Assembly: GCF_000830005.1 (NCBI RefSeq)
Contig: NZ_CP010407.1
Span: forward strand, 2,399,001 to 2,463,000
Reading direction: 5' to 3'
Length of the DNA stretch: 64,000 bases
Origin: Streptomyces vietnamensis
GTDB lineage: Bacteria > Actinomycetota > Actinomycetes > Streptomycetales > Streptomycetaceae
The position numbers and the translations under genes are program-made. Of the stretch, positions 26,456 through 36,359 are shown piece by piece (the stretch's first letter is position 1; each line of letters starts with the position of its first letter). Below the pieces are notes generated by a model. The model made no database searches. It had not been told where the DNA came from and saw nothing but the letters and a program-made list of their open reading frames with translations.

Positions 26456-27817
26456 GTGCTCAGTACCGCAATCAGCGCACAGCACAGGGACGTCGTGGAG
26501 ACCGTCGACGTCGTCATCGTAGGAGCCGGGACCGCGGGGCTCGCGGCCGCGCACCGGCTGACCGGCGCCGGGCTCGCCGTCGCCGTCCTGGAGGCGGAAC
26601 CGCGGATCGGCGGCCGGCTGGCCACCGACGACGTCGACGGCTTCCTGCTCGACCGGGTGGGCCCGCTGCTCACCCTCTCGCCCGAGGAACTGCGGACCGT
26701 GCCGGGCCTCGAAGGCCTCGCCCTCCGCCCCTTCGCCCCCGGGGTGCTCGTGCACAGCGACGGGCGGTACGCGCGGTGGGGCGTCCCGCACCCGCGCCGG
26801 GCGGCCGGCCAGCGGGGCGGCGGGGTCCACCGGGGCGTGGGGGGAGCGTTCAGCATGGCGCGCGCCCTCGCGAGCGCCCCCCGGAATCCGGCCGCCTCGC
26901 TCGACCAGGCGCGGCTCGGCGCGTCCCTCGTCCGACTCGCCGCGACGCCGACGGCGCGACTGCTGACCCGGCCGGAGCGGACCGCCAGGGAGGCCCTGAC
27001 GTCCCGGCTCCCCGCCCGTACGGTCCAGGGGGTGCTGCGGCCGCTGCTCGCCGCGCTCCTCGCCGATCCGGACCTCGGCATGTCGAGCCGTCAGGCGGAC
27101 CTGGCGCTACGGGCCTTCGCCCGCGGCAGGCCGGCCGTCCCCGAGGGCGGCTCGGCGGCGCTGCCCTCGCGGCTTGCGGCCGGACTGCCGCCGGGCACGG
27201 TCCGGACCGGCGTCCGGGTCACGGACGTGTCGGTCTCCCGGGTCACGACGGCCGAGCACGGGGTCATCGGCTGCCGCTCGGTCCTCCTGGCCACGGGGGC
27301 ACGCACGGCGGCCGGGCTGCTCCCGGGCCTGCGGGTCCCCGCCTTCCACCCGGTCACGGTCCTGCACCACACGGCCCCCGTGGCGCCGTGCGGGGACCCG
27401 ACGCTGCTCCTGGAGTCCGACCCGGGCGGTCCGGTGGCCCACACGGCGGTGATGAGCACGGTCGACCCGACGCGGGCGCCGGCGGGCCGGGCCCTGATCA
27501 CCTCGACGGTCCTCGGCACCCCGCCGGACGACACGGAACGCCGGGTCCGCAAACACCTGGCCACGCTCTACGGCACCTCGACGGACGACTGGGAGCTCCT
27601 GGCCCTCCACCACACCCCGGAGGCGGTCCCCGCGATGCCGCCCCCGCACGACACCCACCGCTCGGTCCGCCTGCTTGCGGGGCTGTACGTGTGCGGCGAC
27701 CACCGCGACGCGAGCACGGTCGGGGGCGCCCTGGCCTCGGCCCACCGCGCGACGACGTCCCTCCTGAGGGACCTGGGCGTCCGCACGCCCCTACCGGAAC
27801 GAGACGCAGCGGCCTGA
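26456..27817 (+). CDS. FAD-dependent amine-oxidase-like oxidoreductase
   Basis: 453 residues from the GTG at 26456, with GGGGAGG just upstream. The N-terminal dinucleotide-binding motif VDVVIVGAGTAGLAAAHRLTGAGLAVAVLEAEPRIGGRL (GxGxxG...E...GGR) is typical of the amine oxidase/phytoene desaturase superfamily. The C-terminal FAD motif is LYVCGDHRDASTVGGALASAHRATTSLL. The middle, substrate-binding region is Ala/Arg/Leu-rich and not informative. Substrate unknown. It stands alone after TIGR01777 with a 190-bp gap. Confidence 0.87.
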   Translation: MLSTAISAQHRDVVETVDVVIVGAGTAGLAAAHRLTGAGLAVAVLEAEPRIGGRLATDDVDGFLLDRVGPLLTLSPEELRTVPGLEGLALRPFAPGVLVHSDGRYARWGVPHPRRAAGQRGGGVHRGVGGAFSMARALASAPRNPAASLDQARLGASLVRLAATPTARLLTRPERTAREALTSRLPARTVQGVLRPLLAALLADPDLGMSSRQADLALRAFARGRPAVPEGGSAALPSRLAAGLPPGTVRTGVRVTDVSVSRVTTAEHGVIGCRSVLLATGARTAAGLLPGLRVPAFHPVTVLHHTAPVAPCGDPTLLLESDPGGPVAHTAVMSTVDPTRAPAGRALITSTVLGTPPDDTERRVRKHLATLYGTSTDDWELLALHHTPEAVPAMPPPHDTHRSVRLLAGLYVCGDHRDASTVGGALASAHRATTSLLRDLGVRTPLPERDAAA

Positions 27818-27852
27818 CGGGACCGCCCTGTCGTGGGCGCCGCGTGCCACCG

Positions 27853-27874
27853 CCGTTGTGCCCACCCGTTCCGC
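27853..27874 (+). repeat. Half copy of the structured palindromic repeat
   Basis: CCGTTGTG-CCCACC-CGTTCCGC matches the left arm of the element at 28136-28180 exactly in order, but the right arm is missing; the next bases are unrelated GC-rich sequence with further CCCACC motifs. Confidence 0.7.
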
Positions 27875-27972
27875 TGGGGCGGTGCCCACCCGCCCGAACG
27901 GCGCCCACCCCGTTGCGGGCGGCGCCCGTCCGGGGCGGCGCCCCCGCCGCCCCCGTTGTGGGCGGCGCCCCG

Positions 27973-28019
27973 CCGTTGTGGGCAATCGTTCCGCAGGGCG
28001 GAACGGGTGGGCACAACGG
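27973..28019 (+). repeat. Structured palindromic repeat, full copy
   Basis: Outer stem CCGTTGTG (27973-27980) with CACAACGG (28012-28019). Unpaired GGCAAT and GGTGGG form an internal loop. Inner stem CGTTCCGC (27987-27994) with GCGGAACG (27998-28005), loop AGG. A partial copy of the outer arm also occurs just upstream at about 27952-27963. Confidence 0.85.
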
Positions 28020-28135
28020 ACCCGCGCCCTCCCGGCGCCCGAGGCTCCCGCGCCCCGACCCGCACCGCGAGTGACGGCGCCGCCGGGGTGCGGGTCCAGG
28101 CGCGGAACGCGGAGGCGCCGCTGAAGCGCGCCGTC

Positions 28136-28180
28136 CCGTGTGCCCACCCGTCCCGCCCTGGGGGACGATTGCCCACACGG
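28136..28180 (-). repeat. Structured palindromic repeat, inverted full copy
   Basis: Same architecture as 27973-28019 in opposite orientation. Outer stem CCGTGTG (28136-28142) with CACACGG (28174-28180); internal loop CCCACC/ATTGCC; inner stem CGTCCCGC/GGGGGACG. Both outer arms are one base shorter than in the other copy, and one inner pair has changed T-A to C-G on both sides, so pairing is preserved. Confidence 0.85.
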
Positions 28181-28354
28181 CGGCGGGGCGACGCCCGCCC
28201 AAACGCGGAGCCACACGGGGGCGGGGGCGAAGCCCCGGGCGGGCGAAGCCCAGCCGGGCGCGGGGCGCGCAGGCAGCGCGGAGGTCCCGGAGCCGCGCCG
28301 CCCGCACGGGGGGCGCCGCCCAGCGCAGGCGCGGGCCCACACGGGGCGGGGGCG

Positions 28355-29830
28355 TCAGCCGAGGGCGGCTACGCGGTCGCGGTACGTGCGGGCCGCCGCC
28401 GCGTCGCGGTACGGCTCAAGCCGGCGCTCGAAGTCCCGGACGTACTCCACCGCACGGGCCGACCGCATCTCCGAGGCCTGCTGCGCCGCCTCCGCGCCCA
28501 GCGCGCACGCCTGGTCCAGTTCGCCGAGGGCCAGGCGCGACGTGGCCAGGACGACGCGGCAGAACAACCGGCTGCGGGCGTAGCCGGGCGCCCGGAGCTG
28601 GAGCGCGCGTTCCGCGTGCTGCGCGGCGGGCCGGTACTGCTGGAGGTCCCGGTGGCAGTGTCCGAGCTCGTCGGCGAGCTGCGCCTCGTCGAAGTGGCGG
28701 GCCCAGTACGGGACCTCGTCCCCCGGCCGGGCCGCCTCCAGGGCCCGTTCCGCCCGGACCAGGGAGGCGCTGCAGGCCCGCGCCTCGCCGAGGACCGCGT
28801 GGCCCCGCGCCTCGACCGCGTGCAGCATCGCCTGGACGACGGGCGGCGCGGCGGGCCCGACGCCCTGCTGGGCGACCCGGGCGAGCTGGACGGCCTCGCG
28901 CCCGTGGCCGAGGTAGACGGCCTGGCAGCTCATGGTGAGGAGCACGTACGAGCCGTAGGCCCGGTCCCCGGCCGCCTGGGCGAGGCGCAGCGCCTGGACG
29001 AAGTACCGCTGGGCGAGGCCGTGGGCGGCGATGTCGTACGAGGTCCAGCCGGCGAGCCGGGTGAGGTCGGCGGCCGCGGCGAAGAGGCGGCGGCCCGTGG
29101 ACTCCCCGTACGTGCCGCGCAGCATGGGCTCGGCCTCGTGCTCCAGGTAGCGGACGAGGGCCTGCCGGGCGTGCCCGCCGCCGTAGGCGTGGTCGAGGGT
29201 GCGGAAGAGTTCGCCGACGGAGCGGAGGGCGGCGATGTCGCCGCTGGAGACCCGCTGGCCGGGCCCCCGGTCCGTACCGCGCTGGCGGGGTACGGAGAAG
29301 CGGCCCTGGGGCGGGACCCGGAGGTCGTGCGGGGGCGGCCCGGCGGAGGCGCGGGGTGCGGCGGGGGCCGGTTCGCCGCGGGCGACCCGGTCGTCGGCGC
29401 GGCCGATGAGCCAGTCGCGGCTGGGGACGACGAGGCCGGCCGGGGTGAAGGCGATCTTGCGGAGTTCGGCGTGGCTGCCGGAGTCCTTGCGCCACAGGCC
29501 GCTGACGATGTCGACGGCCTCCTCGGGGGTGGCGGCGAACTCCAGGCCCGCGTAGACGGGCGCGCAGGCGTCGAGGCCGAGGTCCTGGGCGGAGAGGCGG
29601 CGGCCCAGGCGGCGGGTGAAGACCTCGGCGATGAGGGCGGGGGTGGTGCCGCGCGGCTGTTGTCCGCGGAGCCAGCGGGTCACGGAGGTCTTGTCGTACC
29701 GCAGGTCGAGGCCGTGTTCCAGACCGAGCTGGTCGACCCGTCTGGCGAGCCCCGCGTTGGAGAACCCGGCTTCGGCGATGAGCGCGGCGAGCTGGCGGTT
29801 CGGGATGCGCTGCGGTGGTCGTTCCGTCAT
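28355..29830 (-). CDS. NsdA-like transcriptional regulator with TPR-like C-terminus
   Basis: 491 residues. The N-terminus NRQLAALIAEAGFSNAGLARRVDQLGLEHGLDLRYDKTSVTRWLRGQQPRGTTPALIAEVFTRRLGRRLSAQDLGL is the XRE-like domain found in Streptomyces NsdA/NsdB-type regulators. A low-complexity linker (about 150-195) follows. The remaining 290 residues are helical repeats (AVQLARVAQQGV, ALEAARPGDEVPYWARHFDEAQLADELGHCHRDLQQYRPAAQHAERALQL) of tetratricopeptide type. NsdA is a negative regulator of sporulation and antibiotic production in Streptomyces coelicolor; whether this paralogue does the same is unknown. Divergent from lipB across 282 bp. Confidence 0.82.
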   Translation of the reverse strand: MTERPPQRIPNRQLAALIAEAGFSNAGLARRVDQLGLEHGLDLRYDKTSVTRWLRGQQPRGTTPALIAEVFTRRLGRRLSAQDLGLDACAPVYAGLEFAATPEEAVDIVSGLWRKDSGSHAELRKIAFTPAGLVVPSRDWLIGRADDRVARGEPAPAAPRASAGPPPHDLRVPPQGRFSVPRQRGTDRGPGQRVSSGDIAALRSVGELFRTLDHAYGGGHARQALVRYLEHEAEPMLRGTYGESTGRRLFAAAADLTRLAGWTSYDIAAHGLAQRYFVQALRLAQAAGDRAYGSYVLLTMSCQAVYLGHGREAVQLARVAQQGVGPAAPPVVQAMLHAVEARGHAVLGEARACSASLVRAERALEAARPGDEVPYWARHFDEAQLADELGHCHRDLQQYRPAAQHAERALQLRAPGYARSRLFCRVVLATSRLALGELDQACALGAEAAQQASEMRSARAVEYVRDFERRLEPYRDAAAARTYRDRVAALG

Positions 29831-30112
29831 CAGCTGTGCGGTCTCCTGCCTTCCGGGTCCGGGCGGCAGCCCCGTCGGACCCTCATGGAACGGCGTGAAT
29901 TTAGCGGTCTCCACGGCCCGTACCGCCACCTTCGCCCCACATTCATCCGATCGTGTGAGGATTGACGGCATCGCTGACGTAGGCGCCGCCGTCCACCTGC
30001 CGGAGGGGCGTCCCCGGCGCCGCCGTACAGTGGCATGGGCGCGAATGACGCATGGTGCCGAGCCGGCCCGGGATGATCCCCGGTCCCCGGTTCCCGGCAC
30101 CCAGGAGGAGGC

Positions 30113-30940
30113 ATGGCCGTGAGTGAGCTGCGATTCGTCCGCCTTGGGTTCGGCGAGGAAGCCGTCGAGTACCAGGTGGCCTGGGACAAGCAGCGCGAAG
30201 TGCACGCCGCACGGTTCGCCGACGAGATCGACGACACCTGTCTGCTGGTGGAGCACCCGCCTGTCTACACGGCCGGCCGGCGCACGCAGGAGAACGAGCG
30301 GCCGCTGGACGGGACGCCGGTGGTGGACGTGGACCGCGGCGGCAAGATCACCTGGCACGGCCCCGGCCAGCTGGTCGGCTACCCGATCATGAAGCTGCCC
30401 CGCCCGGTGGACGTCGTCGCGCACGTGCGCCGCCTGGAGGAGGCCCTGATCCGTACGGCCGCCGAGTTCGGCGTGGAGACGACGCGGGTCGAGGGTCGCA
30501 GCGGGGTCTGGGTCCTGGGCGACCCGGTCGAGCAGCGCCCGTCGATCGGCGGCCTGTCGCTGGACTTCGACCCGCGGCTGACGGACGAGGAGTTCGACCC
30601 GCGCCTCAACGGTCCCGAGTACGCCCCGTCCAACGCCGGCCAGCGCCGCGAGGACCGCAAGCTCGCCGCGATCGGCATCCGGGTCGCCAAGGGCGTCACC
30701 ATGCACGGCTTCGCCCTCAACGTGAACCCGGACAACACCTGGTTCGACCGGATCATCCCGTGCGGCATCCGGGACGCGGGCGTGGCCTCGCTCGCGAACG
30801 AGCTGGGCCGGAACGTCACGATCGAGGAGGTGCTCCCGGTCGTGGAGAGGCACCTGCGGGACGTCCTGGAGAACGCGGACCTGAAGCCGCGGGAGATCGA
30901 GCGCGAAGGCGCGGGCCAGGCGGTACGGGCCTCGGCCTGA
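30113..30940 (+). CDS. lipB: Octanoyl-[acyl-carrier] transferase
   Basis: 275 residues; GGAGGAGG directly precedes ATG 30113. It transfers octanoate from acyl-carrier protein to lipoyl domains. Motifs are [59 protein letters not shown] (catalytic Lys) and IIPCGI (catalytic Cys). The insert [34 protein letters not shown] before the Lys motif is typical of actinobacterial LipB. It precedes lipA by 104 bp; together they lipoylate SucB and other E2 proteins encoded at 11.7 kb. Confidence 0.96.
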   Translation: MAVSELRFVRLGFGEEAVEYQVAWDKQREVHAARFADEIDDTCLLVEHPPVYTAGRRTQENERPLDGTPVVDVDRGGKITWHGPGQLVGYPIMKLPRPVDVVAHVRRLEEALIRTAAEFGVETTRVEGRSGVWVLGDPVEQRPSIGGLSLDFDPRLTDEEFDPRLNGPEYAPSNAGQRREDRKLAAIGIRVAKGVTMHGFALNVNPDNTWFDRIIPCGIRDAGVASLANELGRNVTIEEVLPVVERHLRDVLENADLKPREIEREGAGQAVRASA

Positions 30941-31044
30941 GGAATGCCGGGCTCTGGCCACGGGTTGGCCACGCGTAGAGCAAGGCATGGAAGCAACGGG
31001 CGTACCCTGGTGTGCGCCGAAGAATCGAAGCTACAGGAGCCGAT

Positions 31045-32013
31045 GTGTCCGCAGTCGCCCCCGACGGACGCAAGATGCTGCGCCTGGAGGTCCGGAACGC
31101 CCAGACCCCCATCGAGCGCAAGCCCGAGTGGATCAAGACCCGCGCGAAGATGGGTCCGGAGTACACGAAGATGCAGGGCCTCGTGAAGAGCGAGGGCCTG
31201 CACACGGTCTGCCAGGAGGCGGGCTGTCCCAACATCTTCGAGTGCTGGGAGGACCGCGAGGCGACCTTCCTCATCGGCGGTGACCAGTGCACCCGGCGCT
31301 GCGACTTCTGCCAGATCGACACGGGCAAGCCCGAGGCCCTCGACCGTGACGAGCCGCGCCGCGTGGGCGAGTCGGTCGTCACGATGGACCTGAACTACGC
31401 CACCATCACGGGCGTCGCGCGCGACGACCTGGAGGACGGCGGCGCCTGGCTGTACGCGGAGACCGTGCGCCAGATCCACCAGCAGACGGCGGACCGCGCC
31501 GACGGCCGTACGAAGGTCGAGCTGCTGGCCCCCGACTTCAACGCGGTGCCGGAGCTCCTGAAGGAGGTCTTCGACTCCCGCCCGGAGGTCTTCGCGCACA
31601 ACGTCGAGACCGTCCCGCGGATCTTCAAGCGGATCCGTCCGGGCTTCCGGTACGAGCGCTCCCTGGACGTCATCACCCAGGCCCGCGACTACGGTCTGGT
31701 CACGAAGTCGAACCTGATCCTCGGCATGGGCGAGACCCGCGAGGAGATCAGCGAGGCGCTCCAGCAGCTGCACGACGCGGGCTGCGAGCTCATCACGATC
31801 ACCCAGTACCTGCGCCCCTCGGTCCGGCACCACCCCGTGGAGCGCTGGGTGAAGCCGCAGGAGTTCGTGGAGCTGAAGGAGGAGGCCGACGAGATCGGCT
31901 TCTCCGGTGTGATGTCGGGCCCGCTGGTCCGCTCCTCGTACCGCGCGGGCCGGCTGTACCAGCAGGCGATCGAGAAGCGCGGCGCGGTGGACAACGCCAC
32001 GCAGGCGGTCTGA
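31045..32013 (+). CDS. lipA: Lipoyl synthase
   Basis: 322 residues from GTG 31045 (AGGAG at 31036-31040). A radical-SAM enzyme inserting two sulfurs into octanoyl-lysine. Both iron-sulfur motifs are intact: the auxiliary cluster [12 protein letters not shown] and the radical [11 protein letters not shown]. Also present are [30 protein letters not shown] and the C-terminal [11 protein letters not shown], whose RSSY serine is the conserved cluster ligand. An upstream in-frame start at 31012 is possible but lacks a ribosome site. Confidence 0.97.
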   Translation: MSAVAPDGRKMLRLEVRNAQTPIERKPEWIKTRAKMGPEYTKMQGLVKSEGLHTVCQEAGCPNIFECWEDREATFLIGGDQCTRRCDFCQIDTGKPEALDRDEPRRVGESVVTMDLNYATITGVARDDLEDGGAWLYAETVRQIHQQTADRADGRTKVELLAPDFNAVPELLKEVFDSRPEVFAHNVETVPRIFKRIRPGFRYERSLDVITQARDYGLVTKSNLILGMGETREEISEALQQLHDAGCELITITQYLRPSVRHHPVERWVKPQEFVELKEEADEIGFSGVMSGPLVRSSYRAGRLYQQAIEKRGAVDNATQAV

Positions 32014-32077
32014 TCGCTCCACGCGCCCGCCGTGTGAATCGGCGCACAAGTAGTTACCGGCCGGTACTGGCCGAATT

Positions 32078-32129
32078 CGATGCGGTCCGTACGACCCCGC
32101 AGCTCAGCGGGGACGTACGGGCCGCATCG
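32078..32129 (+). terminator. Large hairpin after lipA
   Basis: Nested stem: 32078-32093 pairs with 32114-32129 with one mismatch, and an inner CCCCGC/GCGGGG closes a 6-base loop. It starts 65 bases after the lipA stop. Confidence 0.8.
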
Positions 32130-32292
32130 TCGTTCCCCCACTCGCCCGACCGGCCGCATCAACGTTTCATCAGTGTTTGACCACCGGGTCACGCCCTGGT
32201 AACACCGATCTGTGAGCCTGGTTTCACTCACCGCCACCACCCGCTCACGACCCCCCACCTCGTCTCACCCGCAATCGAGAGAGGACCCCGAC

Positions 32293-32508
32293 ATGCCGGC
32301 CGCATCGACGCACGTCCGCGTCACCGCGATCCCGTCCGTCACCGACGCCCTGAAGGCCGTGGAGGCCCTACTCCTGGGCGCCGGCCAGCGCACCGCCCGG
32401 CGCAACGCCTGGAACTCCGTCCTGGAGGACCGCCGCCGCGCCAAGGACCGGGTGGAGGCCCAGCACGTGATGGAGGTCGCGTCCGGCCGGGCTTCCCGGG
32501 CCACGTAA
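32293..32508 (+). CDS. Small conserved actinobacterial protein (71 aa)
   Basis: 71 residues: MPAASTHVRVTAIPSVTDAL-type N-terminus, then a basic helical C-terminal half (GAGQRTARRNAWNSVLEDRRRAKDRVEAQHVMEV). No membrane segment or known domain. I chose ATG 32293 because GAGAGGA precedes it; an in-frame start at 32212 would add unconserved-looking sequence. It lies between lipA and the DUF4191 gene, a position this small protein keeps in Streptomyces as I recall. The charged helix could bind nucleic acid, but this is only a guess. Confidence 0.8.
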   Translation: MPAASTHVRVTAIPSVTDALKAVEALLLGAGQRTARRNAWNSVLEDRRRAKDRVEAQHVMEVASGRASRAT

Positions 32509-32518
32509 ACTTCAGGAC

Positions 32519-33223
32519 ATGGCGAGGAAGGCAAACACGGGCAGCGCTGACGCTGCGAACCCCGGGCGACTGAAGCAGATCGCCCTCACGTACCAGATGA
32601 CCCGAAAGGCGGACCCGAAGGTCGGTCTGGTCGTCGCGGGCGTGGGCATCGTCGTACTCGGTGTCCTCCTCGGGATCGGCTTCCTCATCGGTCATCCGGT
32701 CTACCTGGGCATCCTGGGCTTCGTCCTGGCGCTCCTGGCGGCGGCCATCGTCTTCGGACGACGTGCCGAGCGCGCGGCCTTCGGGCAGATGGAGGGCCAG
32801 CCGGGCGCGGCCGCGGCGGTGCTGCAGAACGTCGGGCGCGGCTGGACGACGACCCCCGCGGTCGCGATGAACCGCAACCAGGACGTCGTGCACCGCGCGG
32901 TCGGCCGGGCCGGCATCGTCCTGGTGGCCGAGGGCAACCCGAACCGGGTCAAGACCCTGCTCGCGGCCGAGAAGAAGCGGATGAACCGCGTCGTGGTGGA
33001 CGTGCCGGTGCACGACATCATCGTCGGCGACGGCGAGGGCCAGGTGCCGCTGAAGAAGATCCGTACGACCATGCTCAAGATGCCCCGCGTGCTCACCGGC
33101 CCGCAGGTCACCGCGGCCAACGACCGGCTGCGGGCGATGGGCGACCTGATGAGCAACATGCCGCTGCCGAAGGGTCCGATGCCGAAGGGCATGCGGATGC
33201 CGCGCGGCGGAAAGATGCGCTGA
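32519..33223 (+). CDS. DUF4191-family membrane protein
   Basis: 234 residues. A basic N-terminus (ARKANTGSADAANPGRLKQIALTYQMTRKADPKVG) is followed by two adjacent transmembrane segments (LVVAGVGIVVLGVLLGIGFLIG and VYLGILGFVLALLAAAIVFG, about 36-80). A cytosolic domain contains RRAERAAFGQMEGQPGAAAAVLQ, RAGIVLVAEGNPNRVKTLLAAEKKRMNRV and a Met/Pro/Lys-rich tail. This is the DUF4191 pattern of actinobacteria; function unknown. It starts 10 bp after the small protein, so the two are probably cotranscribed. Confidence 0.92.
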   Translation: MARKANTGSADAANPGRLKQIALTYQMTRKADPKVGLVVAGVGIVVLGVLLGIGFLIGHPVYLGILGFVLALLAAAIVFGRRAERAAFGQMEGQPGAAAAVLQNVGRGWTTTPAVAMNRNQDVVHRAVGRAGIVLVAEGNPNRVKTLLAAEKKRMNRVVVDVPVHDIIVGDGEGQVPLKKIRTTMLKMPRVLTGPQVTAANDRLRAMGDLMSNMPLPKGPMPKGMRMPRGGKMR

Positions 33224-33236
33224 CACCCGACCTGAC

Positions 33237-33274
33237 GAGAAAGGCCCCGGACCACTCGGTCCGGGGCCTTTCTC
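33237..33274. terminator. Bidirectional terminator between DUF4191 and RDD genes
   Basis: Perfect 17-bp stem (33237-33253 with 33258-33274), 4-base loop ACTC, with A- and T-rich arm ends so it can act in both directions between convergent genes. Confidence 0.9.
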
Positions 33275-33285
33275 GTATTCGATTC

Positions 33286-33753
33286 TCAGATGCGGACCTG
33301 GACGGCGCCGGAGAGGCGGTCGTGGAGGCCGCGGCCGTCGCGGTCCCAGATGAGGGCCGGGATCGCCAGGCAGACGAGCAGGGAGCGCAGCGCCACGCGG
33401 AACAGGCCGAGGCGTCCGCCGTTCGCGGAGACGACCCGCAGGCCGAAGATCCGCTTGCCGGGCGTCGAACCGACGGTGCCGACCGTCAGGACGCCCAGGA
33501 CGAACAGGATGAGCAGGGCCCAGTTGCCCGTCGCCTGGTTGTAGCCGTCGGTGATCAAGCCGTATGCGATCAGCATGCAGAGGGCCCAGTCGACGGCGAG
33601 GGCGCCGAGGCGCCGCCCGGGGCGGGCGATCGAGCCGGGGCCCTCCTCGGGCAGCCCGAGCTGCTCACCGCGGTAGCCGAAGTCGACGCCTGCGTCCTCG
33701 GCCGCCGCGCGGGGGCCGGAGAGCCAAGATCCGAGTGCTTGCCTGTTGTCCAC
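33286..33753 (-). CDS. RDD-family membrane protein
   Basis: 155 residues. A soluble N-terminus (DNRQALGSWLSGPRAAAEDAG) precedes the RDD domain: ARPGRRLGALAVDWALCMLIAYGLI (Arg-x(4)-Asp pattern), a second helix NWALLILFVLGVLTVGTVGSTPGKRIFGLRVV, a third RSLLVCLAIPALIWDRDGRGLHDRLSGAVQVRI with the terminal Asp. RDD proteins are small transporters or accessory membrane proteins of mostly unknown role; some are implicated in Na+/H+ exchange. Convergent with DUF4191 and divergent from glnA. Confidence 0.93.
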   Translation of the reverse strand: MDNRQALGSWLSGPRAAAEDAGVDFGYRGEQLGLPEEGPGSIARPGRRLGALAVDWALCMLIAYGLITDGYNQATGNWALLILFVLGVLTVGTVGSTPGKRIFGLRVVSANGGRLGLFRVALRSLLVCLAIPALIWDRDGRGLHDRLSGAVQVRI

Positions 33754-33838
33754 CCGACCACGGTACTGTGCCCGTTTTTGATCAGTTCGGCCCGGGTCGG
33801 AGTACGGTGCAAGAGAGGCGGTGCGCCACCCGGCCCGG

Positions 33839-33876
33839 TTAACTTCTACGAAACAAACGGGTCATGCTTGAGAAAT
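33839..33876 (+). promoter_or_regulatory. GlnR box upstream of glnA
   Basis: TTAAC-n6-GAAAC-n6-GTCAT-n6-GAAAT, the two-site GlnR pattern (gTnAC-n6-GaAAC repeated) of Streptomyces nitrogen genes, about 98 bp before the glnA ATG. A possible -10 hexamer TATGGT lies at 33887-33892. Confidence 0.85.
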
Positions 33877-33973
33877 CCCGTCTGCCTATGGTCGGGTCCA
33901 GCGTGTGCCACCGCACTGGCCGCACGACCGCTGCAACCCCGCCCCTCCCCGGGCCGGGAGTAGGAGGAGTTGG

Positions 33974-35395
<1,422 letters not shown>

Positions 35396-35410
35396 GCCGA
35401 GGCCGCTGCC

Positions 35411-35456
35411 CGGCGAGGCCCGTCGCCCCCTTCCGAGGGGACGGCGGGCCTCGCCG
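35411..35456 (+). terminator. Intrinsic terminator after glnA
   Basis: Stem CGGCGAGGCCC (35411-35421) with GGGCCTCGCCG (35446-35456), extended inward by imperfect GC pairs, then GTTTTCTC. One of the few in the window with a T-run. Confidence 0.88.
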
Positions 35457-35609
35457 TTTTCTCGCCAAGATCACAGCAATGCGAACAGCTGACGAACTAT
35501 CGGCCGTACCTACGAGTAGGGGATTCACGCTCCGCGACTGATCGATAGCGTGTCGTCGTCGCTGCCGCCACACCCGGAGCACAGGGCTCCGCTGGGACTA
35601 GCTGGCGCG

Positions 35610-36359
35610 ATGAGGACTGCCTACGTGACTCAGGCGGCTTTCGCCCCTGCAGAGACGCTCCGACTCAAGCCGTACACCGATCACTGCCGCGTCATCGCCG
35701 ACGAGGGCGCGCACGTGGTCATCGGCGTCTCCCCGGGGAACAGTTATTTCACCGCCCAGCGGCTGCGCGAGCTGACGCGCTGGGGCTTGGACCACTTCGA
35801 TCAGGTCGATCTCGTCTACACCGATCTGCATGTCGCCGACATGTACGAGGCGCTGGGGTACGGGGCCGACGAGGCGCGGCGGAAGGCCGTCAAGAACCTG
35901 CGGGGGGTGCGGGCCAAGGTCGGGGCGGCCGTGGCGGAGGCCGATCCCACGGGCGTGCGGGTACGGGCCCGCGGGATGTCGGAGTTCGGGGACGTCCCGG
36001 CCTACCGCGAGCTGCACCGCACGGTGCTCGACGCGGTGGCGGCGGACCCGGTGGTGCGGGAGACCTGCGATGCGCTGACCGGGATCTTCCTGGCCGGGAA
36101 GCTGGCGCCGGGGCAGGTGACCGACGAGCGGCAGCGGGAGGTGTGCCGGGCGTACATCTGCGCCGAGGTGCCGCTGTTCCTGGACACGCCCGCGATCCTC
36201 GGGGTGCCGTCCTCGCTCAACTGCTACCACCAGGCACTGCCGCTGGCCGATCTGCTGTACGGGCGGGGGTCCGGGCTCCGGGCCTCGCGCAACCAGGGCC
36301 ACGGCATCCTCACCCCCGTCGAAACCGCCGCCGAGACGACCGTTGAAGGAGCCGCGTGA
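35610..36359 (+). CDS. tRNA-dependent cyclodipeptide synthase, Rv2275-like
   Basis: 249 residues from ATG 35610; a GTG at 35550 would add 20 residues and cannot be excluded. The enzyme takes two aminoacyl-tRNAs and makes a diketopiperazine. Hallmarks: [13 protein letters not shown] with nucleophile Ser41 and Asn44, YICAEVPLF with Tyr182 and Glu186, and NCYHQ with Tyr206-His207, so it belongs to the NYH subfamily. Long blocks such as [16 protein letters not shown] and [19 protein letters not shown] match, from memory, the M. tuberculosis cyclo(Tyr-Tyr) synthase Rv2275 almost word for word. This makes cyclo(L-Tyr-L-Tyr) the likely product. Its stop overlaps the start of a CYP121-like P450 by one base. 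Confidence 0.93.
   Translation: MRTAYVTQAAFAPAETLRLKPYTDHCRVIADEGAHVVIGVSPGNSYFTAQRLRELTRWGLDHFDQVDLVYTDLHVADMYEALGYGADEARRKAVKNLRGVRAKVGAAVAEADPTGVRVRARGMSEFGDVPAYRELHRTVLDAVAADPVVRETCDALTGIFLAGKLAPGQVTDERQREVCRAYICAEVPLFLDTPAILGVPSSLNCYHQALPLADLLYGRGSGLRASRNQGHGILTPVETAAETTVEGAA

Larger units (their letters stand above)
27818..28354. other. 537-bp non-coding repeat-rich intergenic region
   Basis: It lies between the stops of the FAD oxidoreductase (plus) and the NsdA-like gene (minus). It holds at least two full and two partial copies of a palindromic element, separated by extremely GC-rich spacer. Long open frames run through it in several phases but have repetitive, Arg/Gly/Pro-rich translations and are not credible genes. 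Confidence 0.8.

Noticed and set aside
27833..29965. Long plus-strand frame through the repeat region and antisense to the NsdA-like gene
   Set aside because: Low-complexity translation through non-coding repeats; the minus-strand NsdA-like protein is clearly real.
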